Made by a program: the position numbers and the translations under genes
The notes under the pieces: model-generated
The model's database searches: none
What the model was told of the DNA's origin: nothing
Seen by the model: only the letters and a program-made list of their open reading frames with translations
Assembly (NCBI GenBank): GCA_964615375.1
Contig: CAZTOW010000018.1
Coordinates: 62,001-126,000 of the forward strand
Source: CAZKWG01 sp964615375
GTDB taxonomy: Bacteria; Myxococcota_A; UBA796; CAZKWG01
Direction: 5' to 3'
Length of the DNA: 64,000 bases
Shown here: one piece after another, positions 56,301 to 64,000 of the stretch
Position numbering within the stretch: the first letter of the stretch is position 1
Layout: every line of letters begins with the position of its first letter

Positions 56301-56744
56301 CTGTCCGGGCTGGGGACCATCGCGCGGATGGAGGGCCTGCATGCGCGGGCGGAGCGCCGGATGCTCCAGGCCATCACCCTCTCGGAGATCGCCGGCTCCG
56401 CGCAGGCCCTCATCGACGTGATCCCCCTGGCCATCCTCTCGCTGCAGGTCGGCGACCCCTGGAAGGCCCGGCTCCGGGCCGGCGGCGCGCTGGAGCACCT
56501 GGAGCGCCTCGGCCTGGAGGCGGAGGCCGCGCTGGCCCGCCTCACGCTCTCCGTGGCCGCGCTGGAGTCCGGAGATCAGGAGGGCTGGCAGCGCGCTCAG
56601 GTCGAACCGCTCGCCTTCTTCGACAGCCACCGCTGGAGCTCCGTGGACCTGAGATGGTTGCTGAGCCGCGCGGAGGCGCGCGCGCGCGCGGAGCCGTCGG
56701 CCATCGTGGATCAGGGGCGGCCACGGACCCTCGTCGCGAGGTAG
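53310..56744 (+). CDS. Kinase-ATPase-TPR protein 4 of 5
   Basis: A 1144-residue paralogue from GTG 53310. Kinase: GRGGMGEVW, Lys40, Asp143 in HRDLKPGN, Asp182 of DFG; a 20-residue insert (about 155-175) separates HRD from DFG more than in its relatives. The linker to the ATPase is the shortest of the five. P-loop GGLPGTGKS near 410; Walker B LWLDDAHAC. The TPR part at about 770-1144 is also shorter and more diverged, with Arg/Ala-rich helices. It carries all kinase catalytic residues. Nine bases separate it from kinase 5, so the two form an operon. Confidence 0.9.
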   Translation: MPLSVIPFGPYDLRVPIGRGGMGEVWRATHRQRGAPVAVKLMRAATASRPELVACFHREVRAAAALNHPHIAPVLDAGEVGRDFEARSSGRFKAGSPFLVTELAFGSLAGSPPPVAWAEVRPIVLALLSALAHAHARGVTHRDLKPGNVLLAAPPEATTPDALPLGVGTLTGQKAAHVLLADFGLAWTAKDGRSEVDTASGTPAYMAPEQLDGRWRDIGPWTDVYGLGCLVWWLVAGRTPLQPRNFEQALLHQHRMLPPLRPLFATPDGLESWLLRMVARDPGARFQTAADALWALQSLPELDGSARSEDRARPLDPDITLPLREPGARQVSALDSVQIVLPFVRRPPPMPPTWRGITPTRGKLPVLSDGLSLFGIRPPPMQGREVLRDLLWQELRAVHAERRARAVVLGGLPGTGKSRLARWLVETATEVGAAEPLCASFGGRGGEGGLAELVRQTLGCAGLAGEPLQARVETWLMRHGLQDPVATRALSRLASQAPSGLGDREVFEAVRALVSLLGRLRPVILWLDDAHACPLGLALTEHLLATGGSLPVLMVLTTRHGSEREGQAASRLRSLLGAPLVRSLEVGQLPVGDHRELVRALLPLDPDLSARVEERTSGNPGFASALLAALAQAGMLSLGEQGLELRPEAELVPAELLGLLEPELGRLLGDVSEDERDALVLAALFGETVDTRTWEGACAVAGLPVPEARLRRLQSAGLVRALAGHRPSFSFAHPLVREYLERAAQTAGRLQALHRACAEVFLSGRATTSAARLERHLFAAMEPLAVIDRLDQATGLSLRDPLPEALALVRLRERALDEAGVRRSDSRWGALWLERARLLLAACAPEEAAIQALSAEEAASRHGWRAVELGARMARGRAALLRGHLDLAQSLLADTLADCGEPGLMGLELELRLALSGLALRRRELDRANAELDHARRLGSARRSGAGLSLLACALGYLQGLVYLEGENLEAARGALREAMGGFHAHGPSGRLGEARCLSGLGTIARMEGLHARAERRMLQAITLSEIAGSAQALIDVIPLAILSLQVGDPWKARLRAGGALEHLERLGLEAEAALARLTLSVAALESGDQEGWQRAQVEPLAFFDSHRWSSVDLRWLLSRAEARARAEPSAIVDQGRPRTLVAR

Positions 56745-56753
56745 AATCGAGGG

Positions 56754-59700
56754 ATGTCGCAGACGCGCTCGGATCGCCTGACCTCGAGCCCGCTCACCTC
56801 TCTCGGCCCCTACGAGCTCGAACGTCCCCTGGGGCGTGGCGGGATGGGGGAGGTGTGGCGCGCCACGCACCGCGCCCAGCGGGTGTCGGTGGCGATCAAG
56901 GTGCTGACCGGCGACCGGACGCGGGAGGAGCGCTTCCGGAGGGCGCTGCGCGCGGAGATCCGCGCCGTCGCCGCGCTGAACCACCCCAACATCGCGCGGA
57001 TCTACGACCACGGAGAGGTCCCGGAGGGCGCGGCGGCCACGCTGCCCCCGCCCTTCGTCGCCCACGCCCCCTACCTCGTGCTGGAGCTCGTGGAGGGCGG
57101 CTCGCTGCGAGGGCTCTGCGGGCAGCTGAGCTGGGACGCCATCCGCTGGGTGCTCCAGTCGCTCCTGGAGGCCCTCGCCCACGCCCACGCCCGCGGCGTG
57201 GTCCACCGCGACCTCAAGCCGGAGAACGTGCTCCTGGGCCGGCGATCCGGCAGCATCAAGCTGACGGACTTCGGGCTGGCCGTCCCCTTCGAGACGCCTC
57301 AGGAGGCCAGGAATTTCGGTCGCTTCGCCGGCACGCCCGCCTACATGGCGCCCGAGCAGGTCGAGGGGCGCTGGCGCGACTACGGGCCCTGGACCGATCT
57401 CTACGGGCTCGGCTGCCTGGCCTTCTCCCTGGCCACGGGGCAGCCGCCCTTCGTGGGCGGAGGGATGCTGGACGTGCTCAACGCCCACGTCGGGCGCCCC
57501 GTGCCGCCCATGGTCGCCCGCAGCCCGCTGCCCCAGGGCTTCGAGAGCTGGGTCATGGCGCTCCTGGAGAAGGACCCGACGAACCGCCCTCAGCTCGCGG
57601 CCGACGCGCTCCGCGCGCTCCAGGCCCTCGCCGCCCAGGAGACCGCCGGCGGCATGGCCCCCGCCGAGCTCTTCGCCGCCGAGCCCTCGGGCGCGTCCAC
57701 CCAGGAGGACAGCTCCGGGACCGGAGGGCTCCAGACCAGCGGGGACGCCCCGCGGCCGCCCCCCCTGGAGGCCGCGCCGCGCTCGAGCCACGTCCACCGG
57801 TCCTGGTCCTCCACCTGGAGCGACACCTGGGGCCTCCTCCATGTGCAGGAGGAGGAGGTGGGGACGCCCGTGACCAGCGGCGCCCTGAGCGACGAGGGCC
57901 CGACGGCGCGGGTGCGGGTCGGGCCGCCGCCCAGCACCCCGCAGACCTGGCGTCGAAACGCCCCTTACCCGACGATCACCGGGGCCGACCTGCTCTCGCT
58001 GCGCGGCGTGGGGCTGGGGCTGTTCGGCCTGCGCATCCTGCCGATCGTCGGGCGGGAGTCCGAGCGTGACGCGCTGTGGGCCTCCCTCGTCGAGGTCTCC
58101 CGCGGTGGCGCGGCGCGGGCCGTGGTCCTGCACGGCCAGGAGGGCATCGGCAAGAGCCGCCTGGCCGTCTGGCTGTGCGAGCGGGCCGAGGAGATCGGCG
58201 CGGCCACCTCGCTGCGCGCGCTCTTCACCCACGGCGCGGGCGCCACCGAGGGCTTCTCGGCGATGCTCGCCCGCCTCTTCCGCAGCGTCGGCCTCTCCCG
58301 CGAGGAGGTCCTCGGGCGCGTGCGCGAGTCGCTGCGCCGGGACGGGGTGCGCGACCCCGACGAGATCAACGCGCTCACCGAGCTCATCCGCCCGGCGACC
58401 CCCGAGGACATCCAGGCCGGCGCGCGCCCCATCCGCTTCGGCAGCCCGCTGGAGCGCCACGCCCTGCTCCGCCGCGCCCTGGAGCGCGTCGCCGCCGGTC
58501 GCCCGCTGATCGTCTGGCTGGACGGCGCCGAGCACAGCCCGGACGCCCTGGCCTGGACCCGCCACCTGCTCGACGCCCAGGAGTGGGAGCCGAGCCCCAT
58601 CCTGGTGGTCCTGACCTGCGCGGACACGCCCACCGGCGCCCTGAGCCCCGAGCTGAGCGGCCTGCTGGCGCTCCCCGAGGTCTCCCAGGTCCCGCTGGGG
58701 CCGCTGAGCCCCATGGCCCAGGGCCTGCTGGTGCGCGATCTGCTCGGCCTGGAGGGCGAGCTGGCCCACCAGATCGAGGCCCGCACGGCCGGGAACCCGC
58801 AGTTCGCCGTGCAGCTGGTCGGACACTGGGCGGAGCGCGGACTGCTGGTCGCCTCCGAGTCGGGCTATCAGCTCGCCCCAGGCCGCGCGCCCGAGCTCCC
58901 CGAGCACCTCTATCGGGTCTGGGAGGAGCGCGTGGCGCGCCTCCTGGAGGGCGCCTCCACCGCCGAGTGCGCCTCGCTGGAGCTGGCCGCCGTGCTCGGC
59001 CAGGAGGTGCGCGCCGACGAGCGCCGCGCCGCGCTCCAGGCGGCCGGTCTCCCCCAGATCCCCGCGAAGATCGACGAGATGCTGGCCCAGGGCCTGGCCT
59101 GGCCCGGGGACGGCGGCGTGGAGCTGAGCTGGTCCTTCACCCACGGGGCCATCCGCGCCGTGCTGGAGGCGCGCGCGCTCCAGGCGGGCCGGCTGGCCGC
59201 GCACCACCTCGCCTGCGCGACCATGCTGGCCACGCGCGGAGGGCCGGACGTCCTGGAGCGCCGGGCCCGCCACCTGCTGGAGGCCGGGTCGCTCCAGGCG
59301 GCCCTCCCCGCGCTGATCGAGGCGATCCGAGCCCGGATCGCCGAGGGCGCCTACCAGCGCGCCGCCGGGCTCCTGGGCCGCTGGGAGCAGGCGGTGGCGA
59401 CGCTGGGCCTGGAGCCCGAGGACCGCAGGCGAGGGGAGGGCCTCGTGCTGGGCGCCACGCTCGCCCGCCTGGAGGGCCGGCTGGAGGACGCCAGCGCGCG
59501 GGCCGAGGCCGTCTCCCGCGCGGCGCGGACCTTCGGCTGGACCTCCGTCGCCGCCCGCGCCACCTGGGAGCTGGCCCGCGTGACCTGGAACCGCGGGGAC
59601 CCCGACCGTGCCCTCCGCCTCGGGCAGGAGGCCGAGCTGCTGGCCGACGCGCTGGGCGACGAGACCTTCCAGGCCGAGTGCGCCCGCGATCTCGGCGCGA

Positions 59701-60419
59701 TGTTCGCCCACCGCGGCGAGCACTCCCGGGCCTCCGAGCGCCTCTGGGGAGCCCAGCGCGCCTTCGCCCGCCTGGGGGACGCGGTCGGCGAGGCCTACGC
59801 CCTGCTGAGCCTGGGTCAGATCGCCCAGCGCGAGGACCGGCTCAAGGACGCCGAGCGCTGCTACGCCCGGGCGCTCGACCGCTTCAGCGCCGCGGGCAGC
59901 CGGCGGGGCGTGGCCGACTGCGACAATTCCCTGGGAGAGCTCGCGCGCCTCCGCGGCGATCTCGTGGGCGCCGAGGCCAGCTATCGCGCGGCCCGCGCCG
60001 GCTTCCAGGCGGTCGGATCGGGCATGGTCATCGCCCCGGAGGCGAACCTGGGCCTGGTCCTGGTGGAGCGGGGGCGCTTCTCCGAGGCCCGGGAGGTGCT
60101 GGAGGGCACGCTCTCGCTGGCCCGCCGGCAAGGCCGCCGCGTGGTGGAGGGCAACGTCCACGCCTACCTGCTGCCTACGCTGGCGGCGGTGCGCGACTGG
60201 AGCGCGCTCGAGCAGCACCGGGCCGCGGCGGAGGCCCTGCTGGCGGAGTCGGGGATCGTGGAGGAGGACATCGCCCGCATGGCCGAGACCGCCGGGCGGC
60301 TGGCCCTGGAGGCGGGGCGGGCGGACGCGGCGCGCCTGGTCCTTCAGCTCGCGGCGCGCCAGTGGGAGGGCCTCGGGCGCCCGCAGGACGCCAGCCGGGC
60401 CCGGAGCGTGGCGCCCTGA
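56754..60419 (+). CDS. Kinase-ATPase-TPR protein 5 of 5
   Basis: A 1221-residue paralogue from ATG 56754. Kinase: GRGGMGEVW, Lys49, Asp153 in HRDLKPEN, Asp172 of DFG, APEQV. The linker (about 300-395) is Ser/Trp-containing. P-loop GQEGIGKS near 461; Walker B reads VWLDGAEHS, so the second acidic residue is replaced by Gly and hydrolysis may be weakened. TPR repeats at about 800-1221 are close in sequence to kinase 3. Followed, after 136 bases, by the three-gene effector-like operon. Confidence 0.9.
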   Translation: MSQTRSDRLTSSPLTSLGPYELERPLGRGGMGEVWRATHRAQRVSVAIKVLTGDRTREERFRRALRAEIRAVAALNHPNIARIYDHGEVPEGAAATLPPPFVAHAPYLVLELVEGGSLRGLCGQLSWDAIRWVLQSLLEALAHAHARGVVHRDLKPENVLLGRRSGSIKLTDFGLAVPFETPQEARNFGRFAGTPAYMAPEQVEGRWRDYGPWTDLYGLGCLAFSLATGQPPFVGGGMLDVLNAHVGRPVPPMVARSPLPQGFESWVMALLEKDPTNRPQLAADALRALQALAAQETAGGMAPAELFAAEPSGASTQEDSSGTGGLQTSGDAPRPPPLEAAPRSSHVHRSWSSTWSDTWGLLHVQEEEVGTPVTSGALSDEGPTARVRVGPPPSTPQTWRRNAPYPTITGADLLSLRGVGLGLFGLRILPIVGRESERDALWASLVEVSRGGAARAVVLHGQEGIGKSRLAVWLCERAEEIGAATSLRALFTHGAGATEGFSAMLARLFRSVGLSREEVLGRVRESLRRDGVRDPDEINALTELIRPATPEDIQAGARPIRFGSPLERHALLRRALERVAAGRPLIVWLDGAEHSPDALAWTRHLLDAQEWEPSPILVVLTCADTPTGALSPELSGLLALPEVSQVPLGPLSPMAQGLLVRDLLGLEGELAHQIEARTAGNPQFAVQLVGHWAERGLLVASESGYQLAPGRAPELPEHLYRVWEERVARLLEGASTAECASLELAAVLGQEVRADERRAALQAAGLPQIPAKIDEMLAQGLAWPGDGGVELSWSFTHGAIRAVLEARALQAGRLAAHHLACATMLATRGGPDVLERRARHLLEAGSLQAALPALIEAIRARIAEGAYQRAAGLLGRWEQAVATLGLEPEDRRRGEGLVLGATLARLEGRLEDASARAEAVSRAARTFGWTSVAARATWELARVTWNRGDPDRALRLGQEAELLADALGDETFQAECARDLGAMFAHRGEHSRASERLWGAQRAFARLGDAVGEAYALLSLGQIAQREDRLKDAERCYARALDRFSAAGSRRGVADCDNSLGELARLRGDLVGAEASYRAARAGFQAVGSGMVIAPEANLGLVLVERGRFSEAREVLEGTLSLARRQGRRVVEGNVHAYLLPTLAAVRDWSALEQHRAAAEALLAESGIVEEDIARMAETAGRLALEAGRADAARLVLQLAARQWEGLGRPQDASRARSVAP

Positions 60420-60555
60420 GCTGCATCGGCTCGATCTGCACACCCAAAGCGACCGTTACAGCAATACAATCCACGAATGTTGCACTGAACTGACTCTCCG
60501 AGCGATCCTGCGAGATCCGTGGTAGCATCCATCCTACCGCAGGAGCACCTCTGCC
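60420..60555 (+). promoter_or_regulatory. Intergenic promoter candidate before the effector-like operon
   Basis: This 136-base gap is less GC-rich than the coding sequence around it. TACAAT at 60465-60470 fits a minus-10 hexamer about 86 bases before the next ATG; no clear minus-35 is seen. AGGAG near 60540 is the ribosome site for the following gene. Confidence 0.35.
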
Positions 60556-61488
60556 ATGTGCAAGACCCACTGGAACCCCGAGCACAGCGACTATCTGGAT
60601 CAGCTGAACGGGTGCTCCCACCCCCAGACCTCGCACCCCAACGACACGGTGATGACCCCGCCCTCCAACGGGGTCTCCGACGGCATCAACTGGGCCGTCA
60701 CCGAGGGCATGGATCTGCTCGGCTACGACACCCGCCGGCGCCCCCAGTCCGAGGACAACGACTTCTACCGGAACTACGCCCAGTACATGCCGGGCTACGA
60801 CGTCAACGGCGTGCCCAGCGGCGCCATCGCCCAGGACCGCGCCACCAACCACGTCGGCCACGGCGAGGACGCCGACAGCCCCTGGACCCGCATCCGCGAC
60901 TCCCTGGTCCGCCAGGAGGCGGGGATGATCGAGGATCGCATGGCCCGCGGCGAGGATCCCTCGCTCAGCTTCATGGACCTCTACGACGCCCACTACACGG
61001 CCTACAACCAGTCGGGCGGCGGCGGCAACCAGTTCATCGACCCCGGCAGCTTCGCGCTCGCGGTCTACGGCGCCCCGGCCATGGAGCTCTTCGGCATCGA
61101 CGCCGGCCCGCTGACCGGCGCCTCCATCGACATCTTCAACGACCCCACCGACAGCGCCACCGAGGGCTGGCTCAAGCGCATGGCCCTGAACGGCGGCGAG
61201 ATGGCGGCGGGCGCGGCCATGATGACCAACCCGCTCACCATGCTCCCGGGCATGGGGTTGATGGGCCTGGGCGCCTTCGGGGCCGCCTACAACACCGCCT
61301 CCGCCATCTTCGACGGCGGCATGTTAGGGGAGTGGGGTGACGCCATCTCCAGCGGCGCGGGCGCCGCCTGGGACGGGATCACCTCGGTCGGCAGCGGGAT
61401 CGCCGAAGGCGCCGGTGATCTCTGGGATGGCGCGACCGGGGCGCTCGGGGACGCCGCCAGCGCTGTGGGGTCGCTCTTCTCCTGGTGA
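60556..61488 (+). CDS. Unknown Gly/Ala-rich protein with hydrophobic C-terminal half (effector-like)
   Basis: A 310-residue protein with no family I recognise. The N-terminal 30 residues are rich in Cys and His (Cys2, His5, His10, Cys20, His22, His27), a possible metal site. The middle is polar, with Tyr/Asp/Asn-rich segments. Residues about 210-255 are Met/Gly/Ala-rich and could insert into a membrane. The last 50 residues repeat short amphipathic helices (AWDGI, LWDGA, SGIAEGAG). There is no signal peptide. Membrane segments plus WDG-type helices are seen in secreted effectors and phage tail-like proteins. It overlaps the lipoprotein gene (GTGA), which in turn overlaps a DcrB-like gene. Confidence 0.7.
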   Translation: MCKTHWNPEHSDYLDQLNGCSHPQTSHPNDTVMTPPSNGVSDGINWAVTEGMDLLGYDTRRRPQSEDNDFYRNYAQYMPGYDVNGVPSGAIAQDRATNHVGHGEDADSPWTRIRDSLVRQEAGMIEDRMARGEDPSLSFMDLYDAHYTAYNQSGGGGNQFIDPGSFALAVYGAPAMELFGIDAGPLTGASIDIFNDPTDSATEGWLKRMALNGGEMAAGAAMMTNPLTMLPGMGLMGLGAFGAAYNTASAIFDGGMLGEWGDAISSGAGAAWDGITSVGSGIAEGAGDLWDGATGALGDAASAVGSLFSW

Positions 61489-62441
61489 GATCGCTCGTCC
61501 GCTCGATCCTGTTCCTGTCCGCCGTTACGCTGGGGTGTGCGGCAGGGGAGGCCGACTCCGTGGACCCGTCCCGCTGGGTGGAAGAGCTGAGCCTCGCCGA
61601 CGCCGGGATCTACGACGTCGAGGGCGACGCGCAGAGCGGCTACTGGCTGGCCTCGCGCGGCCTGTACCGGCGCGTGGACGCTCGCTGGGAGCTCATCCCC
61701 AGCACGGACGGCCGCACCTGGCGCAGCCTGTCGCTGACCGCGGAGGGTGAGCTCTGGGCGGTCGGCCTGGGGGGCGTCGCCCGGCTGCCGCGCGGCGCGA
61801 GCGTCGAGGCCCTCACCATCCAGGAGGACGTTCGCGGCCTGCACCACGTCTCCGCCCACCCGGGTCGCGTGTGGGCCTCGGCCTCCGACGAGCAGATCTG
61901 GACCTGGGACGGGAGCGCCTGGACCACCCTGAAGCCCCAGGAGCTCGCCGGGCACTACGTGGGCGGCCTCTTCGCGCCCTCCGCGCAGCAGCTCTTCGTG
62001 CACGCGCCCTGGACGTCCACGGGCAAGCCACTTACGCTGGGACGCTACGACGGCCAGCGATGGACCGTGGACACGCTGGGCAAGGGCTGGCGCTACTCCG
62101 CCGCCCTCGACGGCACCGCGGCGGACGACGTCTGGAGCGTGGGCACGAGGGGCAAGCTCTTCGGGAAGGGGGGCTTCGCCGTCCACTTCGACGGGAAGAG
62201 CTGGGTGGAGACCACGCTGCCGGTGGATGTGCCCCTGGCCGACGTCTCGGCGCGCGCGCGGGACGACGTCTGGGCCTGCGGGCGCAAGGGCACGCTGCTG
62301 CGCTGGGACGGCCGCGCCTGGGAGGCCCTGGACTCGGGGCTCTCGGGCTCGCTCACCCGGATCTACGCCGCCCCGGACGGCCCGGTCTGGGTGGTGCTCA
62401 ATGACTCGCGCCTGCTGCGCTGGACCGGAGAGACCCCGTGA
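61485..62441 (+). CDS. Lipoprotein with WD/sialidase-like beta-propeller repeats
   Basis: A 318-residue protein from GTG 61485 with a lipoprotein-like signal (Cys18 in VTLGC). The rest consists of about six repeated strands with aromatic and Gly/Asp signatures (WLASRGLY, LWAVGLGGV, VWASASDEQIW, VWSVGTRGKLF, VWACGRKGTLLRW, VWVVLNDSRLLRW), as in beta-propellers. Probably faces the periplasm or surface. Position between an effector-like gene and a chaperone-like gene makes it a candidate immunity or surface-receptor protein; this is inference only. Confidence 0.75.
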   Translation: MRSLVRSILFLSAVTLGCAAGEADSVDPSRWVEELSLADAGIYDVEGDAQSGYWLASRGLYRRVDARWELIPSTDGRTWRSLSLTAEGELWAVGLGGVARLPRGASVEALTIQEDVRGLHHVSAHPGRVWASASDEQIWTWDGSAWTTLKPQELAGHYVGGLFAPSAQQLFVHAPWTSTGKPLTLGRYDGQRWTVDTLGKGWRYSAALDGTAADDVWSVGTRGKLFGKGGFAVHFDGKSWVETTLPVDVPLADVSARARDDVWACGRKGTLLRWDGRAWEALDSGLSGSLTRIYAAPDGPVWVVLNDSRLLRWTGETP

Positions 62442-62893
62442 ACCTGCTGTACCCCGACCTCTCCGATCCGCCGAAGCACTGGACCGGCGGGCGCGTCGGC
62501 TCGGCCATCCGGCTGGTGCCCCCGGGCGCCTACCTGGACCGGGCGCGCGCGGGCATCGTCATCTCGCCGCTGGTCCCGCGGAGCCGCCAGCTCCCCGCGC
62601 CGGAGGTGCTGGTCCAGCAGGCGCTGACGGCCGAGCTGGCCCGCACCCAGAGCGAGCTGCTCTCCCTCGGGGAGCCGGTGCTCGCGCGGGCGGGCGCGCT
62701 GACGGGCGTGCGCGTGGACGCGAGCCTGCGGCGAGGCGGGGACGGCAAGCTCGAGCGGCGCGCCTACGTGATGTACCTGGACGAGAGCTGGCTCTACGGC
62801 GTCAGCTACGTGGCCGATGAGGAGACCTGGCCGGTCTTCCTGGAGACCTTCGAGCGCGTGGCCGCCTCGGTCCAGCCCTACCCGGCCGCCTGA
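62438..62893 (+). CDS. DcrB/EagR-like (DUF1795) small protein
   Basis: A 151-residue soluble protein from GTG 62438 (GTGA overlap). The order of elements (a strand-rich start, a long helix of the VLVQQALTAELARTQSELLSL type, two beta hairpins, WLYGVSYVAD, then FLETFERVAASVQ) matches DcrB/PsbP-like and EagR (DUF1795) proteins. EagR proteins are chaperones for membrane-inserting type VI effectors, which would fit the hydrophobic protein two genes upstream. The match is by pattern and needs a profile search. Its 3' end overlaps the convergent gene by 16 bases. Confidence 0.6.
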   Translation: MNLLYPDLSDPPKHWTGGRVGSAIRLVPPGAYLDRARAGIVISPLVPRSRQLPAPEVLVQQALTAELARTQSELLSLGEPVLARAGALTGVRVDASLRRGGDGKLERRAYVMYLDESWLYGVSYVADEETWPVFLETFERVAASVQPYPAA

Positions 62894-64000
62894 GCCTCGC
62901 CGAGCAGGCGCAGGGCCCGGAGCACAGCCCGCGGGGGAGCCTGCACCCCGGGGGGGCTCACCCCTTCGGCGAGGGCGCACAGCAGGACGGGGATCAGGGG
63001 CTCTCGACGGGATCCCAGGATCGCGGCGGGGTCCTGGAGGAGCGCCGTGGCGTCCAGCGCCTCGGGCTCACCCGGCGCGGCGGCGAGGGCCTCCCAGGCG
63101 GAGGCGCCCTGACGGCTCAGCGCGCCCCGTAGCTCCCCCGCCTGATCCGGCGAGAGCCCCAGCCTCCCCAGCGCCCAGGCCCCCAGCCAGGCGTGCAGCA
63201 GGCGCTCGCCCGGGGGAGCCTCCGCGCCCGCCCGCGCCAGGCGCTCGCGGGAGAGCAGACCTTGAAGCAGGGTCTCCAGCCCGCGGAGGGTGGAGGGCGA
63301 GGCCGCGCCGCCCAGCGCGTCCAGCGCGTCCAGGCCGAGCGCCAGCAGCCCGAGCGAGAGGCAGGGGCCGGGCGCGGTGAGCCCGCGGAGCGGCGCGAGG
63401 ACCCGCGCGACGAGGGAGGCCCGCCAGGGGCCGGGATCGACCGCCTCCGAGGGGAGGGGAGTCGTGGTGGCCGGGACCCTGGGGAGCGCGGCCTCGCCCA
63501 GCAGCAGCCAGGGCTCGGCGGCGGGCAGCCCCTCGACCCGCTCCGCGCAGCGCACGGCGCCCAGGGCCGCCACCAGCCCCCGCGCTCCCGGCTGCCCGAG
63601 GCGCTCGCTCCAACGCAGGATCTCCAGCGCCCGCCGCCGCAGGATCCGGCTTCCGCTCGGGCGCCCCCAGGCGGCCACCGGCCCCTGAGCCGAGGCCAGC
63701 GCGGCCTCCAGGCGACGCCGCGCGGCGCCCTCGACGACCATCTCCTCGGCGCGCTCCCGGGCCAGCTCGAGCGCCAGGGCCCGCGGGCGCCCGTCCGAGG
63801 CCCCCAGCGCCGGCTGGCCCGCCACCGCCAGGCGCATCAGGCAGCGGGCGCGCGCGTAGACGCCCAGCCGCGCCTCGGCGTACAGCAGCTCCTCCGCCCG
63901 ATCCCGGCCATAACCCTCGATCACCCGGGCCAGCGTGGGCACGGGCATCTGCACGGCCAGCGCCCAGTCCAGGAGTGGATCCCCCGCGCAGGCCCGGTCC
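62878..64000 (-). CDS. Unknown Ala/Leu-rich helical protein (start outside the window)
   Basis: An open frame from the TAG at 62878 to the window edge. A GTG at 63954 is possible, but the frame stays open and protein-like upstream of it (Ala/Leu/Asp residues), so the gene probably begins beyond 64000. At least 373 residues, almost entirely Ala/Leu/Arg/Glu-rich helices with no signal peptide and no motif I recognise. The repeats of hydrophobic helices might be HEAT- or TPR-like. Convergent with the DcrB-like gene. Confidence 0.65.
   Translation of the reverse strand, partial: DRACAGDPLLDWALAVQMPVPTLARVIEGYGRDRAEELLYAEARLGVYARARCLMRLAVAGQPALGASDGRPRALALELARERAEEMVVEGAARRRLEAALASAQGPVAAWGRPSGSRILRRRALEILRWSERLGQPGARGLVAALGAVRCAERVEGLPAAEPWLLLGEAALPRVPATTTPLPSEAVDPGPWRASLVARVLAPLRGLTAPGPCLSLGLLALGLDALDALGGAASPSTLRGLETLLQGLLSRERLARAGAEAPPGERLLHAWLGAWALGRLGLSPDQAGELRGALSRQGASAWEALAAAPGEPEALDATALLQDPAAILGSRREPLIPVLLCALAEGVSPPGVQAPPRAVLRALRLLGEAQAAG

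Noticed and set aside
53907..60443. Open minus-strand frame of 2178 codons opposite kinases 4 and 5
   Set aside because: It mirrors the codon structure of GC-rich plus-strand genes. The translation is Gly/Arg/Ala/Gln-rich with no motifs, while the plus strand encodes clear kinase, P-loop and TPR motifs.

Overview
The window is GC-rich (roughly 70 percent G+C) and almost fully coding, with many GTG/TTG starts and 4-base stop/start overlaps. Several traits point to a member of the Myxococcota: large Ser/Thr protein kinases fused to ATPase and TPR domains, a MYXO-CTERM-like C-terminal sorting signal, lipoproteins with Asp/Thr/Gly low-complexity spacers, and HEAT/HD protein pairs. I cannot fix the order or genus. 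I saw no rRNA, tRNA, insertion sequence, phage gene or CRISPR array.

Layout. (1) 1-14457, all minus strand: a secreted protein cut by the window edge, an EF-hand membrane protein, an SGNH-like protein coupled to a degenerate kinase/pseudo-ATPase, an FAD oxidoreductase, a lamin-tail-domain lipoprotein, a helix-hairpin-helix outer-membrane barrel and an HKD phospholipase D/nuclease. (2) 14558-30516, all minus strand: a phosphate block. It has a PiT permease with its DUF47 partner, an orphan OmpR-type regulator, a DUF4956/HlyD pair, a HEAT/HD pair, then phoU, pstB, pstA, pstC, pstS, phoR, phoB and an alpha/beta hydrolase. Triple 11-bp PHO-box repeats lie in front of pstS and in front of the DUF47-pit operon, so both the high-affinity and low-affinity phosphate systems appear to be in one PhoB regulon. 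(3) 30655-37627: a divergent OlsB-like N-acyltransferase, a DksA/TraR zinc-finger protein, a HupE/UreJ membrane protein, an M16 protease pair (active plus inactive), an E2-like acyltransferase and TrmK. (4) 37689-60419: five large paralogous kinase-ATPase-TPR proteins on the plus strand, three of them in an overlapping operon with an MgtC/DUF4010 membrane protein. The array is interrupted on the minus strand by a subtilase and a redoxin lipoprotein. (5) 60556-64000: a three-gene operon (Gly/Ala-rich protein, propeller-like lipoprotein, DcrB/EagR-like small protein) that resembles an effector, immunity and chaperone set, then a convergent unknown gene cut by the window edge.

The strongest unexpected signal is at 49932-50627. 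The redoxin gene has an in-frame UGA at the first position of its CxxC active-site motif. A hairpin with bacterial SECIS geometry follows directly, so the gene is best read as a selenocysteine-containing (UxxC) thioredoxin-fold lipoprotein and would be mis-annotated as two fragments by ordinary gene finders. Second in interest are the five-fold kinase/ATPase array with its degenerate sixth relative, and the surface-nuclease-like operon at 9493-14457.
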